Positions 43,501 to 50,754 of a stretch of DNA of 63,211 nucleotides are shown one piece after another (within the stretch, counting starts at the first letter, position 1; each line of letters opens with the position of its first letter). The stretch comes from Micromonospora orduensis. Lineage in GTDB: Bacteria; Actinomycetota; Actinomycetes; Mycobacteriales; Micromonosporaceae. Below the pieces are notes generated by a model, which saw only the letters and a program-made list of their open reading frames with translations, did no database searches and had not been told where the DNA came from. Both the position numbers and the translations under genes were made by a program. The stretch is taken from assembly GCF_006228125.1 (NCBI RefSeq), contig NZ_VDFY01000117.1:1-63211 (forward strand), in the 5' to 3' direction.

Positions 43501-43536
43501 TTGACGGTCATATGAATGGTGAGGCATATTGGGCAG
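43501..43536 (+). promoter_or_regulatory. Promoter with inverted repeat, probable leaderless arsR transcript
   Basis: TTGACG (43501-43506) and CATATT (43525-43530) are spaced 18 bp, and the expected transcription start falls at about the GTG 43537. ATATG (43511-43515) and CATAT (43525-43529) form an inverted repeat that overlaps the -10 region, a plausible repressor site. Confidence 0.6.
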
Positions 43537-43848
43537 GTGTCCACCGACGCCTTCACCGTCCTCGCCGAACCCACCCGGCGCCGGATCCTCGACCAGCTCC
43601 GCGACGCCGAGCGCAGCGTCGGCGAGCTGGTCGACGGGCTCGGAGTCAGCCAGCCGGCCGTCTCCAAACACCTACGGGTGCTCCGCGAGGCCGGCTTCGT
43701 CACCTGCCGGACGGCCGCCCGACAACGGATCTACCGCCTCGACCCGGGCCCGCTGCGGGCCGTCGACGGCTGGCTCGACCCGTACCGCCGGCTCTGGACC
43801 CGGCACCTGGACGCCCTCGAACGGCACCTCGACAGTCAGGAGCAGTGA
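43537..43848 (+). CDS. ArsR-family winged-helix repressor
   Basis: 103 residues from GTG 43537 (the frame is open from ATG 43516). FTVLAEPTRRRILDQLRDAE and VSQPAVSKHLRVLREAGFVTCR are the ArsR helix-turn-helix; IYRLDPGPLRAVDGWLD is typical of the subgroup paired with SRPBCC/AHSA1 proteins. There is no CxC metal motif, so it is probably not a metal sensor. The next gene starts 1 bp after its stop. It is likely autoregulated through the overlapping repeat at its promoter, with no leader. Confidence 0.9.
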   Translation: MSTDAFTVLAEPTRRRILDQLRDAERSVGELVDGLGVSQPAVSKHLRVLREAGFVTCRTAARQRIYRLDPGPLRAVDGWLDPYRRLWTRHLDALERHLDSQEQ

Positions 43849-43849
43849 C

Positions 43850-44368
43850 ATGGACCGCGACGCGTTCCGCCCGAGCCCACCCGCCGACGCGCGCGCCGAC
43901 GGCACCACCCTGGTCTTCGTCCGCGACCTCCGGCATCCGCCGACCACGGTGTGGACGGCACTGACCGACCCGGCGCAGCTCGCGCGGTGGGCGCCGTTCC
44001 TCGCCGACCGTGACCTCGGACGCCCCGGCGCCGCCGTGCTCACCCTCGTCGATGGCGAGACGACCCAGCAGCACCCGGCGACGGTACGCCGGGCCGAGCC
44101 GCCACATCTGCTGGAGTACACCTGGGGCGACGACCTGCTGCGCTGGGAGCTGAGCCCTCTGGGCACCGGCACCCGGCTCACCCTGCGGCACACCGTCGAC
44201 GACCCAGGCATGCTGCCGATGGTCGCGGCGGGTTGGCACCTCTGCCTCGACGTGGCCGACCGGCTGCTCGACGGCCATCCGGTCGGCCCGATCCGTGGCG
44301 CCGAGGCCAAGGACTTCGGCTGGCCCGAGCTGCGCGACACGTACGCCGAACGCCTCGGCGAGGTCTGA
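43850..44368 (+). CDS. SRPBCC (AHSA1-like) domain protein
   Basis: 172 residues, START-like hydrophobic-pocket fold: RDLRHPPTTVWTALTDPAQLARWAPF is the family opening and LEYTWGDDLLRWEL a core block. It is translated directly after the ArsR repressor, a very common pair in actinomycetes. Role in small-molecule binding or a stress response is presumed; the ligand is unknown. The start ATG 43850 follows the repressor stop with 1 base between. Confidence 0.88.
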   Translation: MDRDAFRPSPPADARADGTTLVFVRDLRHPPTTVWTALTDPAQLARWAPFLADRDLGRPGAAVLTLVDGETTQQHPATVRRAEPPHLLEYTWGDDLLRWELSPLGTGTRLTLRHTVDDPGMLPMVAAGWHLCLDVADRLLDGHPVGPIRGAEAKDFGWPELRDTYAERLGEV

Positions 44369-44406
44369 CCCGGCGGCCCCGGGCGAACCGGGGCCGCCGG
44401 GACCGC

Positions 44407-45447
44407 TCAGACGTACGGTCGGGTGGCGTACGCGGTGCGCAGCGCGGCCAACCCGGCCGACTTGGGTGAGAGGGTGCCCCACCCGGAGTTGAAGTAGTTG
44501 GTCCGGGCGATCCGTGGCCCACGCTCGGCGTTGAGCTGGGCGATGGCCGCCGGGACGGTGGCGATCCAGGCCGGCTGGTCGGGGATCTCGGCGGACCGCA
44601 CCCCCCACTCGGCGATGATCGCGGGTCGGGACAGCGCCACCGGCCCGAGGTCCGCCGCCGCCCAGTCCTTGGTGCGGCGGAACCGGGACAGCGCGGTCTG
44701 CCCGACAGCCGTGGCGTAGACGTTCCACTGCAGGAAGTCCAACCGGGACATCAGCGGCTCCGGGTGGGTGCGCTGGAAGCAGGCCCGGTCGAAGCCGGCG
44801 ACCCCGACCGAGAAGGTGGTGTTGGGAGGCAGCGTCCGAGCCTTGAACCAGGTGAGGATGTAGTTCATCGCCTGCACGGCCCGCGCGTCCGACTCGGCCC
44901 AGGTGTACGCCTTGCCGTCCTCGGTGGTGCCGAACTCGTGATCGGTGTCCAACTCCGAGGCGAGCTGGATGTTCACCCCGAAGCCGAGGAACCGGTACTG
45001 CGCCAGGGCGCGGTGCAGCAACCCGTCACACTGGCCCCTGAGCACCTGGCCGTACCCGTACGCCTTGGGCCAGGTGGTGCCGGGCCGCTGCTGGATGGTC
45101 ATCGACGGCGCCGGCACGGTGTAGTCGGTGACATCCACCCGGAAGCTCTGCGGCCCGGCGTTCGGAGCACCGTAGTGCTTCAGCTCCAGCACCATGTTCA
45201 TCTGCACCCCGGCCTTACCGAGGTCGATGAGCCAGGGCCGGTTGTAGCCGGGGAAGACGTACCCGTCGGCGAAACTGCGGTACTGGGTGAGCGAGCGGAA
45301 GTTGCCGCCGGCCATGTCGGCGGTCGGGTCGGCGCCACCGGAGAGGTAGTAGCCGCCGAGCACCGGCTGACGCAGCTCGTAGTCGGCGGTGGCGGTCGCG
45401 GTGTGTCCGGCGGCGTCACGGACCTGGACGGTGACGCGGGGCATCAC
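44407..45447 (-). CDS. GH-A-like glycosidase domain protein, phage-like
   Basis: 346 residues. The TIM-barrel glycoside hydrolase character is suggested by NIQLASELDTDHEFG (candidate acid/base Glu) and PAIIAEWGVRS (candidate nucleophile on strand 7), with many aromatic residues (GYVFPGYNRPW). A short N-terminal beta segment (VTVQVRDAAGHTA) links it to the preceding gene, with which it overlaps by four bases. No signal peptide is visible. I associate such pairs with actinophage tail or cargo genes, so it may be a domesticated prophage gene; a GH26-like family is possible but unproven. Confidence 0.65.
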   Translation of the reverse strand: MMPRVTVQVRDAAGHTATATADYELRQPVLGGYYLSGGADPTADMAGGNFRSLTQYRSFADGYVFPGYNRPWLIDLGKAGVQMNMVLELKHYGAPNAGPQSFRVDVTDYTVPAPSMTIQQRPGTTWPKAYGYGQVLRGQCDGLLHRALAQYRFLGFGVNIQLASELDTDHEFGTTEDGKAYTWAESDARAVQAMNYILTWFKARTLPPNTTFSVGVAGFDRACFQRTHPEPLMSRLDFLQWNVYATAVGQTALSRFRRTKDWAAADLGPVALSRPAIIAEWGVRSAEIPDQPAWIATVPAAIAQLNAERGPRIARTNYFNSGWGTLSPKSAGLAALRTAYATRPYV

Positions 45448-45713
45448 GCCACCGCCCGGTACACGGCTACGGCGCCGTTGTCGGAAACCCGGTTCCAGGT
45501 ACGCCCGGAGTCGTCTGTGACGGTCACGGTCAGCGGGTCGATGACGGCGGCGACCTTGACCGGTGCGCTGCTGTTGCCCTGCGCGTCGGTGACCACGATG
45601 GTGACGGTCAACGGTTTGGTGTCGGCGTCGGAATAGGTGATGGTCAGCAGCATCTGGTCACCCGGGGCGTACACGGATGCGCTCAGGGCTGCGGTCGCGA
45701 TGGGAGTGGCCAT
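45444..45713 (-). CDS. Small Ig-like protein, phage-like, partner of glycosidase gene
   Basis: 89 residues from ATG 45713 (MATPIATAALSASVYAPGDQ) with GAGAGGG just upstream. Alternating beta-rich segments with many Thr and Val (LTVTIVVTDAQGNSSAPVKV, AVIDPLTVTVTDDSGRTWN) suggest an Ig-like fold as in phage structural proteins. The C-terminus VSDNGAVAVYRAVA overlaps the next start. Frames upstream of 45713 are not supported. Confidence 0.6.
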   Translation of the reverse strand: MATPIATAALSASVYAPGDQMLLTITYSDADTKPLTVTIVVTDAQGNSSAPVKVAAVIDPLTVTVTDDSGRTWNRVSDNGAVAVYRAVA

Positions 45714-46153
45714 GTCGGACCCTCTCTGCTCGGGTCCCGCCGTGGGTCGGGCGTACGGAAGCGACACCGACCCCACGCGGAGTCCTCGGTGGCGAAAGGC
45801 CGGCGGGCGCGGATGCGGCGCCTGACTGCCGGCGGTGAATGACGTCCTTGTCCCGGGTGGGCGTCGACACCGCTGCGGGCGCCCGCAGCGGTGGGGCGGG
45901 GTGGGCGAGGGCGACACCGTCGCGGACGATGCTGTCCGCGCCGGGCCGGAGGAATGGGATGTGGCCCGACATCCGTCCGCCTCTTCCCCTGCCCTCTACA
46001 GTGCTCTACCTGGGGCTTTACCGTCTTGTCCAGTTTGCGACAGTGCTGCCGACTTGCCACCAAAGAGCCGGCCTGCGACGCCGAGTCAACGGGCGCGGCA
46101 GCTAGGTGATCATGGTGGACCGGGAGCCTCGACCCGCCAGCCGCGACGCTGGC
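45714..46153. other. Gene-free stretch
   Basis: About 440 bp between the phage-like pair and a long inverted repeat. Open frames here have no family resemblance and weak starts. TCTACAGTGCTCTACCTGGGGC around 45990 is slightly AT-richer, but I cannot support a promoter. Confidence 0.35.
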
Positions 46154-46219
46154 CTTGATCACTTCGTGCTGAGTAGTTGGCGAGCGCCGTCGACGACTAC
46201 TCAGCACGAAGTGATCAAG
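46154..46219. repeat. Perfect 24-bp inverted repeat
   Basis: Arms at 46154-46177 and 46196-46219 are exact reverse complements (beginning CTTGATCACTTCG) with an 18-bp loop. It is much longer and more perfect than a terminator of this genome and has no T-run. It may be a dispersed palindromic element or MITE-like sequence, or a strong hairpin. It stands just upstream of the HTH operator. Confidence 0.85.
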
Positions 46220-46244
46220 CCGCGCGCACGTCGGCCACGGAGCT

Positions 46245-46263
46245 TGTCAATGTAACGTTGACA
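46245..46263. promoter_or_regulatory. 19-bp palindrome TGTCAA-N7-TTGACA before HTH gene
   Basis: Operator-like palindrome one base before the GTG start of the HTH gene. The same architecture is repeated at 46728-46746. TTGACA could serve as a -35 box, but no good -10 follows; a TAACGT element at 46253-46258 would place transcription start near the start codon. Confidence 0.6.
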
Positions 46264-46264
46264 C

Positions 46265-46744
46265 GTGACGGCGGAGCTGGATCAGTTGGCCGACGTTCGC
46301 GTCACCCGCGCCGGGCTGGACGAGCGGGAGTTGGACCTCATCGACCGGGCGCGCCACGGTGGTGCGACGTGGGCGCAGATCGCCACGGCGTTGGGCCTCG
46401 GCAGCCGGCAGGCCGCCGAGCAGCGACGTCAACGCCTGCTCGCCGCTCGGTGGGCGCGGCGGCAGCACCTCGATCTCCGCCTCCCGCCGCAGATCGTGAC
46501 GCTGCGCAGCGCCGTGGCCGATCTCGATCGGTGGATCGCGGCGGACCGACGGTGGGACACCCGGTTCCGTCGGGCGCCCCTCGTACGGAGCACGGTGGAC
46601 GCCGCGCTGGATGCCGCCCCGGGCTCCCTGTACGCGTTGGCCCTGCACCTCCTCGCCGATCTGGCCGACGCGGGCGAGCGGCTGCCACCAGCGGTCCGGG
46701 CCGTCGAGGCGAAGCTGGCCACCACCCTGTCAACGAATCATTGA
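46265..46744 (+). CDS. HTH-containing regulator, candidate repressor of MFS gene
   Basis: 159 residues. A helix-turn-helix-like segment ATWAQIATALGLGSRQAAEQRRQRL (about residues 34-58) is followed by a basic helix (WARRQHLDLRL) and a helical C-terminus. It is framed by two matching palindromes, one directly before its start and one at its stop, and the MFS transporter gene follows. I infer autoregulation plus control of the transporter. No ligand domain is recognised. GTG 46265 has no ribosome site, so translation may be leaderless. Confidence 0.75.
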   Translation: MTAELDQLADVRVTRAGLDERELDLIDRARHGGATWAQIATALGLGSRQAAEQRRQRLLAARWARRQHLDLRLPPQIVTLRSAVADLDRWIAADRRWDTRFRRAPLVRSTVDAALDAAPGSLYALALHLLADLADAGERLPPAVRAVEAKLATTLSTNH

Positions 46745-46746
46745 CA
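46728..46746. promoter_or_regulatory. 19-bp palindrome TGTCAA-N7-TTGACA between HTH and MFS genes
   Basis: Second copy of the site at 46245-46263, with identical outer hexamers and the same spacing, overlapping the HTH stop codon and lying 43 bp before the MFS start. Confidence 0.65.
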
Positions 46747-46789
46747 CAACTTCACCGATATTGCTCTCGCATGACTCAAGAACCAAGGT

Positions 46790-48019
46790 ATGAATCAGTC
46801 CGGCTCAACCCTTGGAGGGCTCATGCGCCGCAACGCGGGGCTGTTCGTGGTGATCTCACTCCTGTCCGGCTTCGGTAGCAGCGCCATGTCCCTGGTCGCC
46901 GGCATCTGGATCCTGGACCTGACCGGTTCCACCGGCCTCGCCGCACTGGCCGGCCTGTGCGTGTACGCACCGGTGCTCGCCGGCCCGTGGCTGGGCGGTG
47001 TGCTGGACCGGGCGCCCCGGAGACCGCTGGTCATCGCCGTCAACCTCATGTTGGCCGCCGTCCTGCTGGCACTGTTCGCGGTTCGCGGCCCGGAGCAGAC
47101 CTGGCTGATCTTCACCGTCTCGTGCGCCTACGGCGTCAGCTACGTCCTGATCGACGCCGGCGAGTCCGCGCTGCTGCCGTCCGCGCTGTCGCCGTCGGAA
47201 CTCGGCGACGTCAACGGGTGGCGGTCGAGCGCGCAGGAAGGCATGAAGCTCGTCGCTCCGCTGGCCGGCGCGGGCCTCTACGCCTGGCGCGGCGGTCACG
47301 CGGTCGTCGTGCTCAGCGCCGCGACGCCGGTCCTGGTCGCCCTTCTGTACGCGGCGGTTCGCCTGCACCGGATGCCACCTGACCAGCCAACCCTGCCCGC
47401 CTGCGGCCTGCGGGCCGGGATCTCCGTCCTGTTCCGGCAGCGGGCGACGCGGGTCCCGGTGGCGCTCGCCGCCGTGTCGATTGCCATGTCCGGCTTCACG
47501 ACCGCGGCGATGTACGCGATCGTCGTCTCGGAACTGCGCCTACCGACGACGTTCCTCGGGGTGCTGTCCAGCGCGCAGGGCGCCGGTTCCATCATCGGTG
47601 GTCTGCTCGTCGGGCGGCTCATCGGCCGGTGGGGGGCCGTCGGTGTCGGCGTCGGCGGGACGGCGCTGTTCGCAATCGGCTGCCTGGCGCGTTCCCTACC
47701 GTGGTGGCCGGTGACGGTCGGCGGCGCGGTCCTCGCCGGTGTCGGCCTGCCCTGGACCCTGGTGGCCGCGGTGACCGCCGTGCAGACGCACACGCCGACA
47801 TCGCTGCTGGGTCGGGTCTCCGCAACCGCCAACACGGCGATGTTCGGACCTCTCGTGGTGGCGATCCCGCTCGGCTCCGCGGCCGTACACCTCGGCGCCC
47901 GCCCACCGCTCATGGCCGCCGTCGTGCTCTGCCTGACCGCCGTGGCCGTCACGTCCCACCGGCCGCTGTCCCGACCGACCACACCCCTGCTCGCTGGGCG
48001 GGACCGCGCGATTCGGTAA
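46790..48019 (+). CDS. MFS transporter
   Basis: 409 residues, about 12 membrane helices, with the inter-helix motif GGVLDRAPRRP between helices 2 and 3 as in drug-proton antiporters of the major facilitator superfamily. Internal ATG 46823 (MRRNAGLFVVISLLSG, preceded by GGAGGG) is an alternative start. Probable exporter regulated by the preceding HTH protein through the palindrome at 46728. The substrate is unknown. Confidence 0.88.
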   Translation: MNQSGSTLGGLMRRNAGLFVVISLLSGFGSSAMSLVAGIWILDLTGSTGLAALAGLCVYAPVLAGPWLGGVLDRAPRRPLVIAVNLMLAAVLLALFAVRGPEQTWLIFTVSCAYGVSYVLIDAGESALLPSALSPSELGDVNGWRSSAQEGMKLVAPLAGAGLYAWRGGHAVVVLSAATPVLVALLYAAVRLHRMPPDQPTLPACGLRAGISVLFRQRATRVPVALAAVSIAMSGFTTAAMYAIVVSELRLPTTFLGVLSSAQGAGSIIGGLLVGRLIGRWGAVGVGVGGTALFAIGCLARSLPWWPVTVGGAVLAGVGLPWTLVAAVTAVQTHTPTSLLGRVSATANTAMFGPLVVAIPLGSAAVHLGARPPLMAAVVLCLTAVAVTSHRPLSRPTTPLLAGRDRAIR

Positions 48020-48024
48020 CGGAG

Positions 48025-48303
48025 TCAGTGGCGTACCGGATGGGTTGCCTGGAAGGCGAGCCAGCGATCCGCGTCGGCGGCGAGCCGGTCGAGGATGTCG
48101 TCCAGGTCCAGGAACACCGACCACCGCTCGCGGCCGGTGACCTCGGCCAGGCGGTCCACGAGCAGCGCTTCCAGGTCGGTGACCCGCTTGCCCTTCCACA
48201 CCTTGTCGGCCACGCTGACCAGCAGGTCGTCAACGTCGATGCCGTCCTGACCGACGAGACGTGGCCGCAGCGCGCCCGCCCTGACGACGGTCGTCGACCA
48301 GTG
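48025..48303 (-). pseudogene. C-terminal remnant of HD-domain phosphohydrolase
   Basis: Only the last 85 or so codons make sense: DDLLVSVADKVWKGKRVTDLE through DLDDILDRLAADADRWLAFQ, a C-terminal segment I know from actinomycete HD-domain hydrolases. Upstream codons in the same frame are Arg/Gly-rich noise that overlaps the next gene, and no HD motif is present. I read this as a truncated gene. Confidence 0.55.
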
Positions 48304-48317
48304 ACCGGCCCCGGCGC

Positions 48318-48881
48318 TCAGTCGAGGTGGTCGACGGGGGCCGTCTGGAGCAGCCACGCCAGCGGCATCCGTGCCCGCTCCTCGTAGGCGCCGGTCCCCG
48401 CTAGTCGATGCAGAGTGACCGTCTGCGCGCCGTCCCGGTCCACAACCCAGTACTGCGGGATGCCCGCCGACGCGTACTCGCGGACCTTGGTCACCGAATC
48501 CATCGCCTCCGAGCCGGGCGAGACGATCTCCACCACGAGCACGACATCGATCACTGCGGCCCAGACACTGCGGACCGGCGGTTTCCGCCACACGGTGAGA
48601 TCGGGGATCCGGCCACCGGCGCCGTTCGGCCCGGAGATCCGGACACCGGCGGCTTGAAGCACCTGGTCGGCGGGCCAACCAGCCATGATCAGCCAGGCGA
48701 AGAGCCGACTGGCGATCATGGCGTGTTCCGAATCGGGCGGCGGCATGACCGACAGGACCCCCTCGGGGCTGGTCTCGTAGCGGTGGCCGTTCGGATCGGC
48801 GGCATTCATCGCCGCCACGTCGTCGAGCGTCACGACAGCGGGCATGTGCATCCCGACGGCCTCAGCGCTCATGGGCCTCAT
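48318..48881 (-). CDS. Uma2 family endonuclease (DUF820)
   Basis: 187 residues of the PD-(D/E)XK superfamily. YETSPEGVLSVMPPPDSEH is the family opening; RIPDLTVWR gives the Asp, and LVVEIVSPGSEAMD the Glu-x-Val-Ser-Pro block; KVREYASAGIPQYWVVD follows. Many copies occur in actinomycete genomes; the biological target is unknown. The start is 48881 or 48872. Confidence 0.9.
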   Translation of the reverse strand: MRPMSAEAVGMHMPAVVTLDDVAAMNAADPNGHRYETSPEGVLSVMPPPDSEHAMIASRLFAWLIMAGWPADQVLQAAGVRISGPNGAGGRIPDLTVWRKPPVRSVWAAVIDVVLVVEIVSPGSEAMDSVTKVREYASAGIPQYWVVDRDGAQTVTLHRLAGTGAYEERARMPLAWLLQTAPVDHLD

Positions 48882-48981
48882 ACTAGGCGACCAGCGGTGT
48901 CAGCTCCGGCAGGACGACGTCTCCTGGCACATGGGCCGCGCACCCTTGGCACGGTTGCCGTGGGTCGGCACACTGCCTCTC

Positions 48982-49674
48982 GTGACGACACAGACCCTGC
49001 CTACGGAGAAGGTCCACGCGTGGCCTCGCGCCCTCGTGGTGGCCGCGATCCTGGCCGGCATCCTTTTCGCCGGTTGGCGGTATCAGACGTGGGGCGACAC
49101 CGCGGCCTTCCGGGTCTCGTGGATCCCGGTCGCGATAACCGCCGTGCCTCTGCTCTTTCTCCGGCGTCGGCAGTTCAGCTACGCCTGCGTGGTCGTCGGC
49201 GTTGTGGTGCTCGCCCTGGCTCTCCAGGGTGTGTTCATCTGGGTCCTGCCGGCCGTGCTGATCCTGCTGGCCACGACGGCGGATCCGCGCCGCTCGCCGT
49301 GGCGGGCTCGGCTGTCGGTGCTCGTCGCCACGGCGCTGGCCGTCGTCGCGACCGCGGGGTCGGCCGGAGCCGTGCACCGCTCGCTGACGTCCCCGTCGGC
49401 GGGGTTCGTCGTGCACAGCGACGCCGATTTCACGACGGCCCAGTCGGCGGTGGACCGCGTCCTCACCGACGCCTCTGGCCGGGCGGACGATCGGGTGCTC
49501 GGTGTCAGCATCACGCACGCGGACGACGGCAGGGGCACGACCATAGTCGTCCAGTTCGAGCCCGACCTCTCGACGAACGAGCAGGAAGGGCTGCGCCGCC
49601 AGTTGGCGGAGGTGCCCGGGGTGGCGAAGGTCTGCCCGTGGTACCGGGACAACCACCTCCGTTCCGCCTGCTGA
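48982..49674 (+). CDS. Membrane protein of unknown function
   Basis: About 230 residues from GTG 48982; ATG 48931 is possible. Three or four hydrophobic helices (residues 14-30, 45-60, 64-90, 112-130) precede a soluble C-terminal domain (GFVVHSDADFTTAQSAVDRVL to AEVPGVAKVCPWY) with one terminal Cys pair region. The domain could lie outside the membrane. No family is recognised. It precedes the sigma-factor gene by 52 bp. Confidence 0.65.
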   Translation: MTTQTLPTEKVHAWPRALVVAAILAGILFAGWRYQTWGDTAAFRVSWIPVAITAVPLLFLRRRQFSYACVVVGVVVLALALQGVFIWVLPAVLILLATTADPRRSPWRARLSVLVATALAVVATAGSAGAVHRSLTSPSAGFVVHSDADFTTAQSAVDRVLTDASGRADDRVLGVSITHADDGRGTTIVVQFEPDLSTNEQEGLRRQLAEVPGVAKVCPWYRDNHLRSAC

Positions 49675-49726
49675 GCCTCCACATGTCGCCGGCAGACCGC
49701 GCGACACACGCGGATACTGTCGAGTC

Positions 49727-50671
49727 ATGCCGCTCAGTCCGGACGACGTCGAGGTGTTCGAGCGCTCCCGGGCCCGCCTGGGTGCGATCGCCTACCGGCT
49801 GCTGGGCTCGACGAGCGACGCCGAGGACGCGGTCCAGGACACGTTCCTGCGCTGGCAGGCCGCCGACCGCGAGCACGTCGAGACGCCGGAGGCGTGGCTC
49901 ACGAGGGTGCTCACCAACCTGTGCCTCAACCAGCTCACCTCGGCGCGGGCCCGGCGGGAGACCTACGTGGGCACGTGGCTGCCCGAGCCGGTCCTGGCGG
50001 GCGACCCGATGCTCGGCCCGGTCGACACCGTCGAGCAACGCGAGTCGGTGTCGATGGCGGTGCTCACCCTCATGGAGCGGCTGTCCGCCAACGAACGTGT
50101 GGTGTACGTGCTGCGTGAGGCGTTCGGTTACGCACACGGCGAGATCGCCGGGATCCTCGGCATCACCGAGTCCAACTGCCAGCAGATCTACCGGCGGGCC
50201 AGGCAGCACGTCGCCACCGACCGGACCCGCACCGAGGTCGACGAGGCCGCCACGCGGAAGATCGTCGCGGAGTTCCTCGCAGCGGCCAACAGCGGCGAGA
50301 CCCAGCGGCTGATCGAGCTGCTGACCGACGGCGTGACGAGCGTCGGCGACGGCGGCGGCAAGATCCCGGCCCGGACCACGCCGATCTCCGGCGCGCTGGC
50401 GGTGGCGAAGTTCCTGCGCGGCCTGTTCAAACCCAGCGGCGTCAAACGGGACCTGGTGGGCGGCAGCCCCGCCCTCCACCTCGAGGACGTCAACGGCGGC
50501 CCGGCGGTGGTGGTCGTGATCGACGACCGGGTCGTCGGCGTCATGTCGCTGGAGGTGACGTCCGACGGCGTGACGGCCATCCACACCCAGGTCAACCCCG
50601 ACAAACTCGAACGCGCCACCCGCCGGTGGGCCGCGTCGGAGCACGGGGAGCCCTTGCTCGAAGTCTGGTGA
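49727..50671 (+). CDS. ECF41-type RNA polymerase sigma factor
   Basis: 314 residues. Region 2 (RLGAIAYRLLGSTSDAEDAVQDTFLRW) and region 4 (LSANERVVYVLREAFGYAHGEIAGILG) are complete. Between and after them lie the ECF41 signatures WLPEP (84-88), DGGGK and NPDKL, the last two in a C-terminal SnoaL-like domain that in known members modulates sigma activity instead of an anti-sigma factor. ECF41 genes are usually next to a redox enzyme that they control, here an FAD oxidoreductase 83 bp downstream. No clear ECF41 promoter (TGTCACA/CGTC) was found, so that link is inferred. Confidence 0.93.
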   Translation: MPLSPDDVEVFERSRARLGAIAYRLLGSTSDAEDAVQDTFLRWQAADREHVETPEAWLTRVLTNLCLNQLTSARARRETYVGTWLPEPVLAGDPMLGPVDTVEQRESVSMAVLTLMERLSANERVVYVLREAFGYAHGEIAGILGITESNCQQIYRRARQHVATDRTRTEVDEAATRKIVAEFLAAANSGETQRLIELLTDGVTSVGDGGGKIPARTTPISGALAVAKFLRGLFKPSGVKRDLVGGSPALHLEDVNGGPAVVVVIDDRVVGVMSLEVTSDGVTAIHTQVNPDKLERATRRWAASEHGEPLLEVW

Positions 50672-50754
50672 CCCAGGTCATAGCCGTCCCCTGTCAGGGA
50701 TCGCGTCGCTGTCCGGTTCAGGAGGTGACCACCCACCGAGACAGGAGTGCCACC

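Noticed and set aside
45839..46105. Plus-strand frame of 88 codons in the gene-free stretch.
   Set aside because: No start signal or family similarity.
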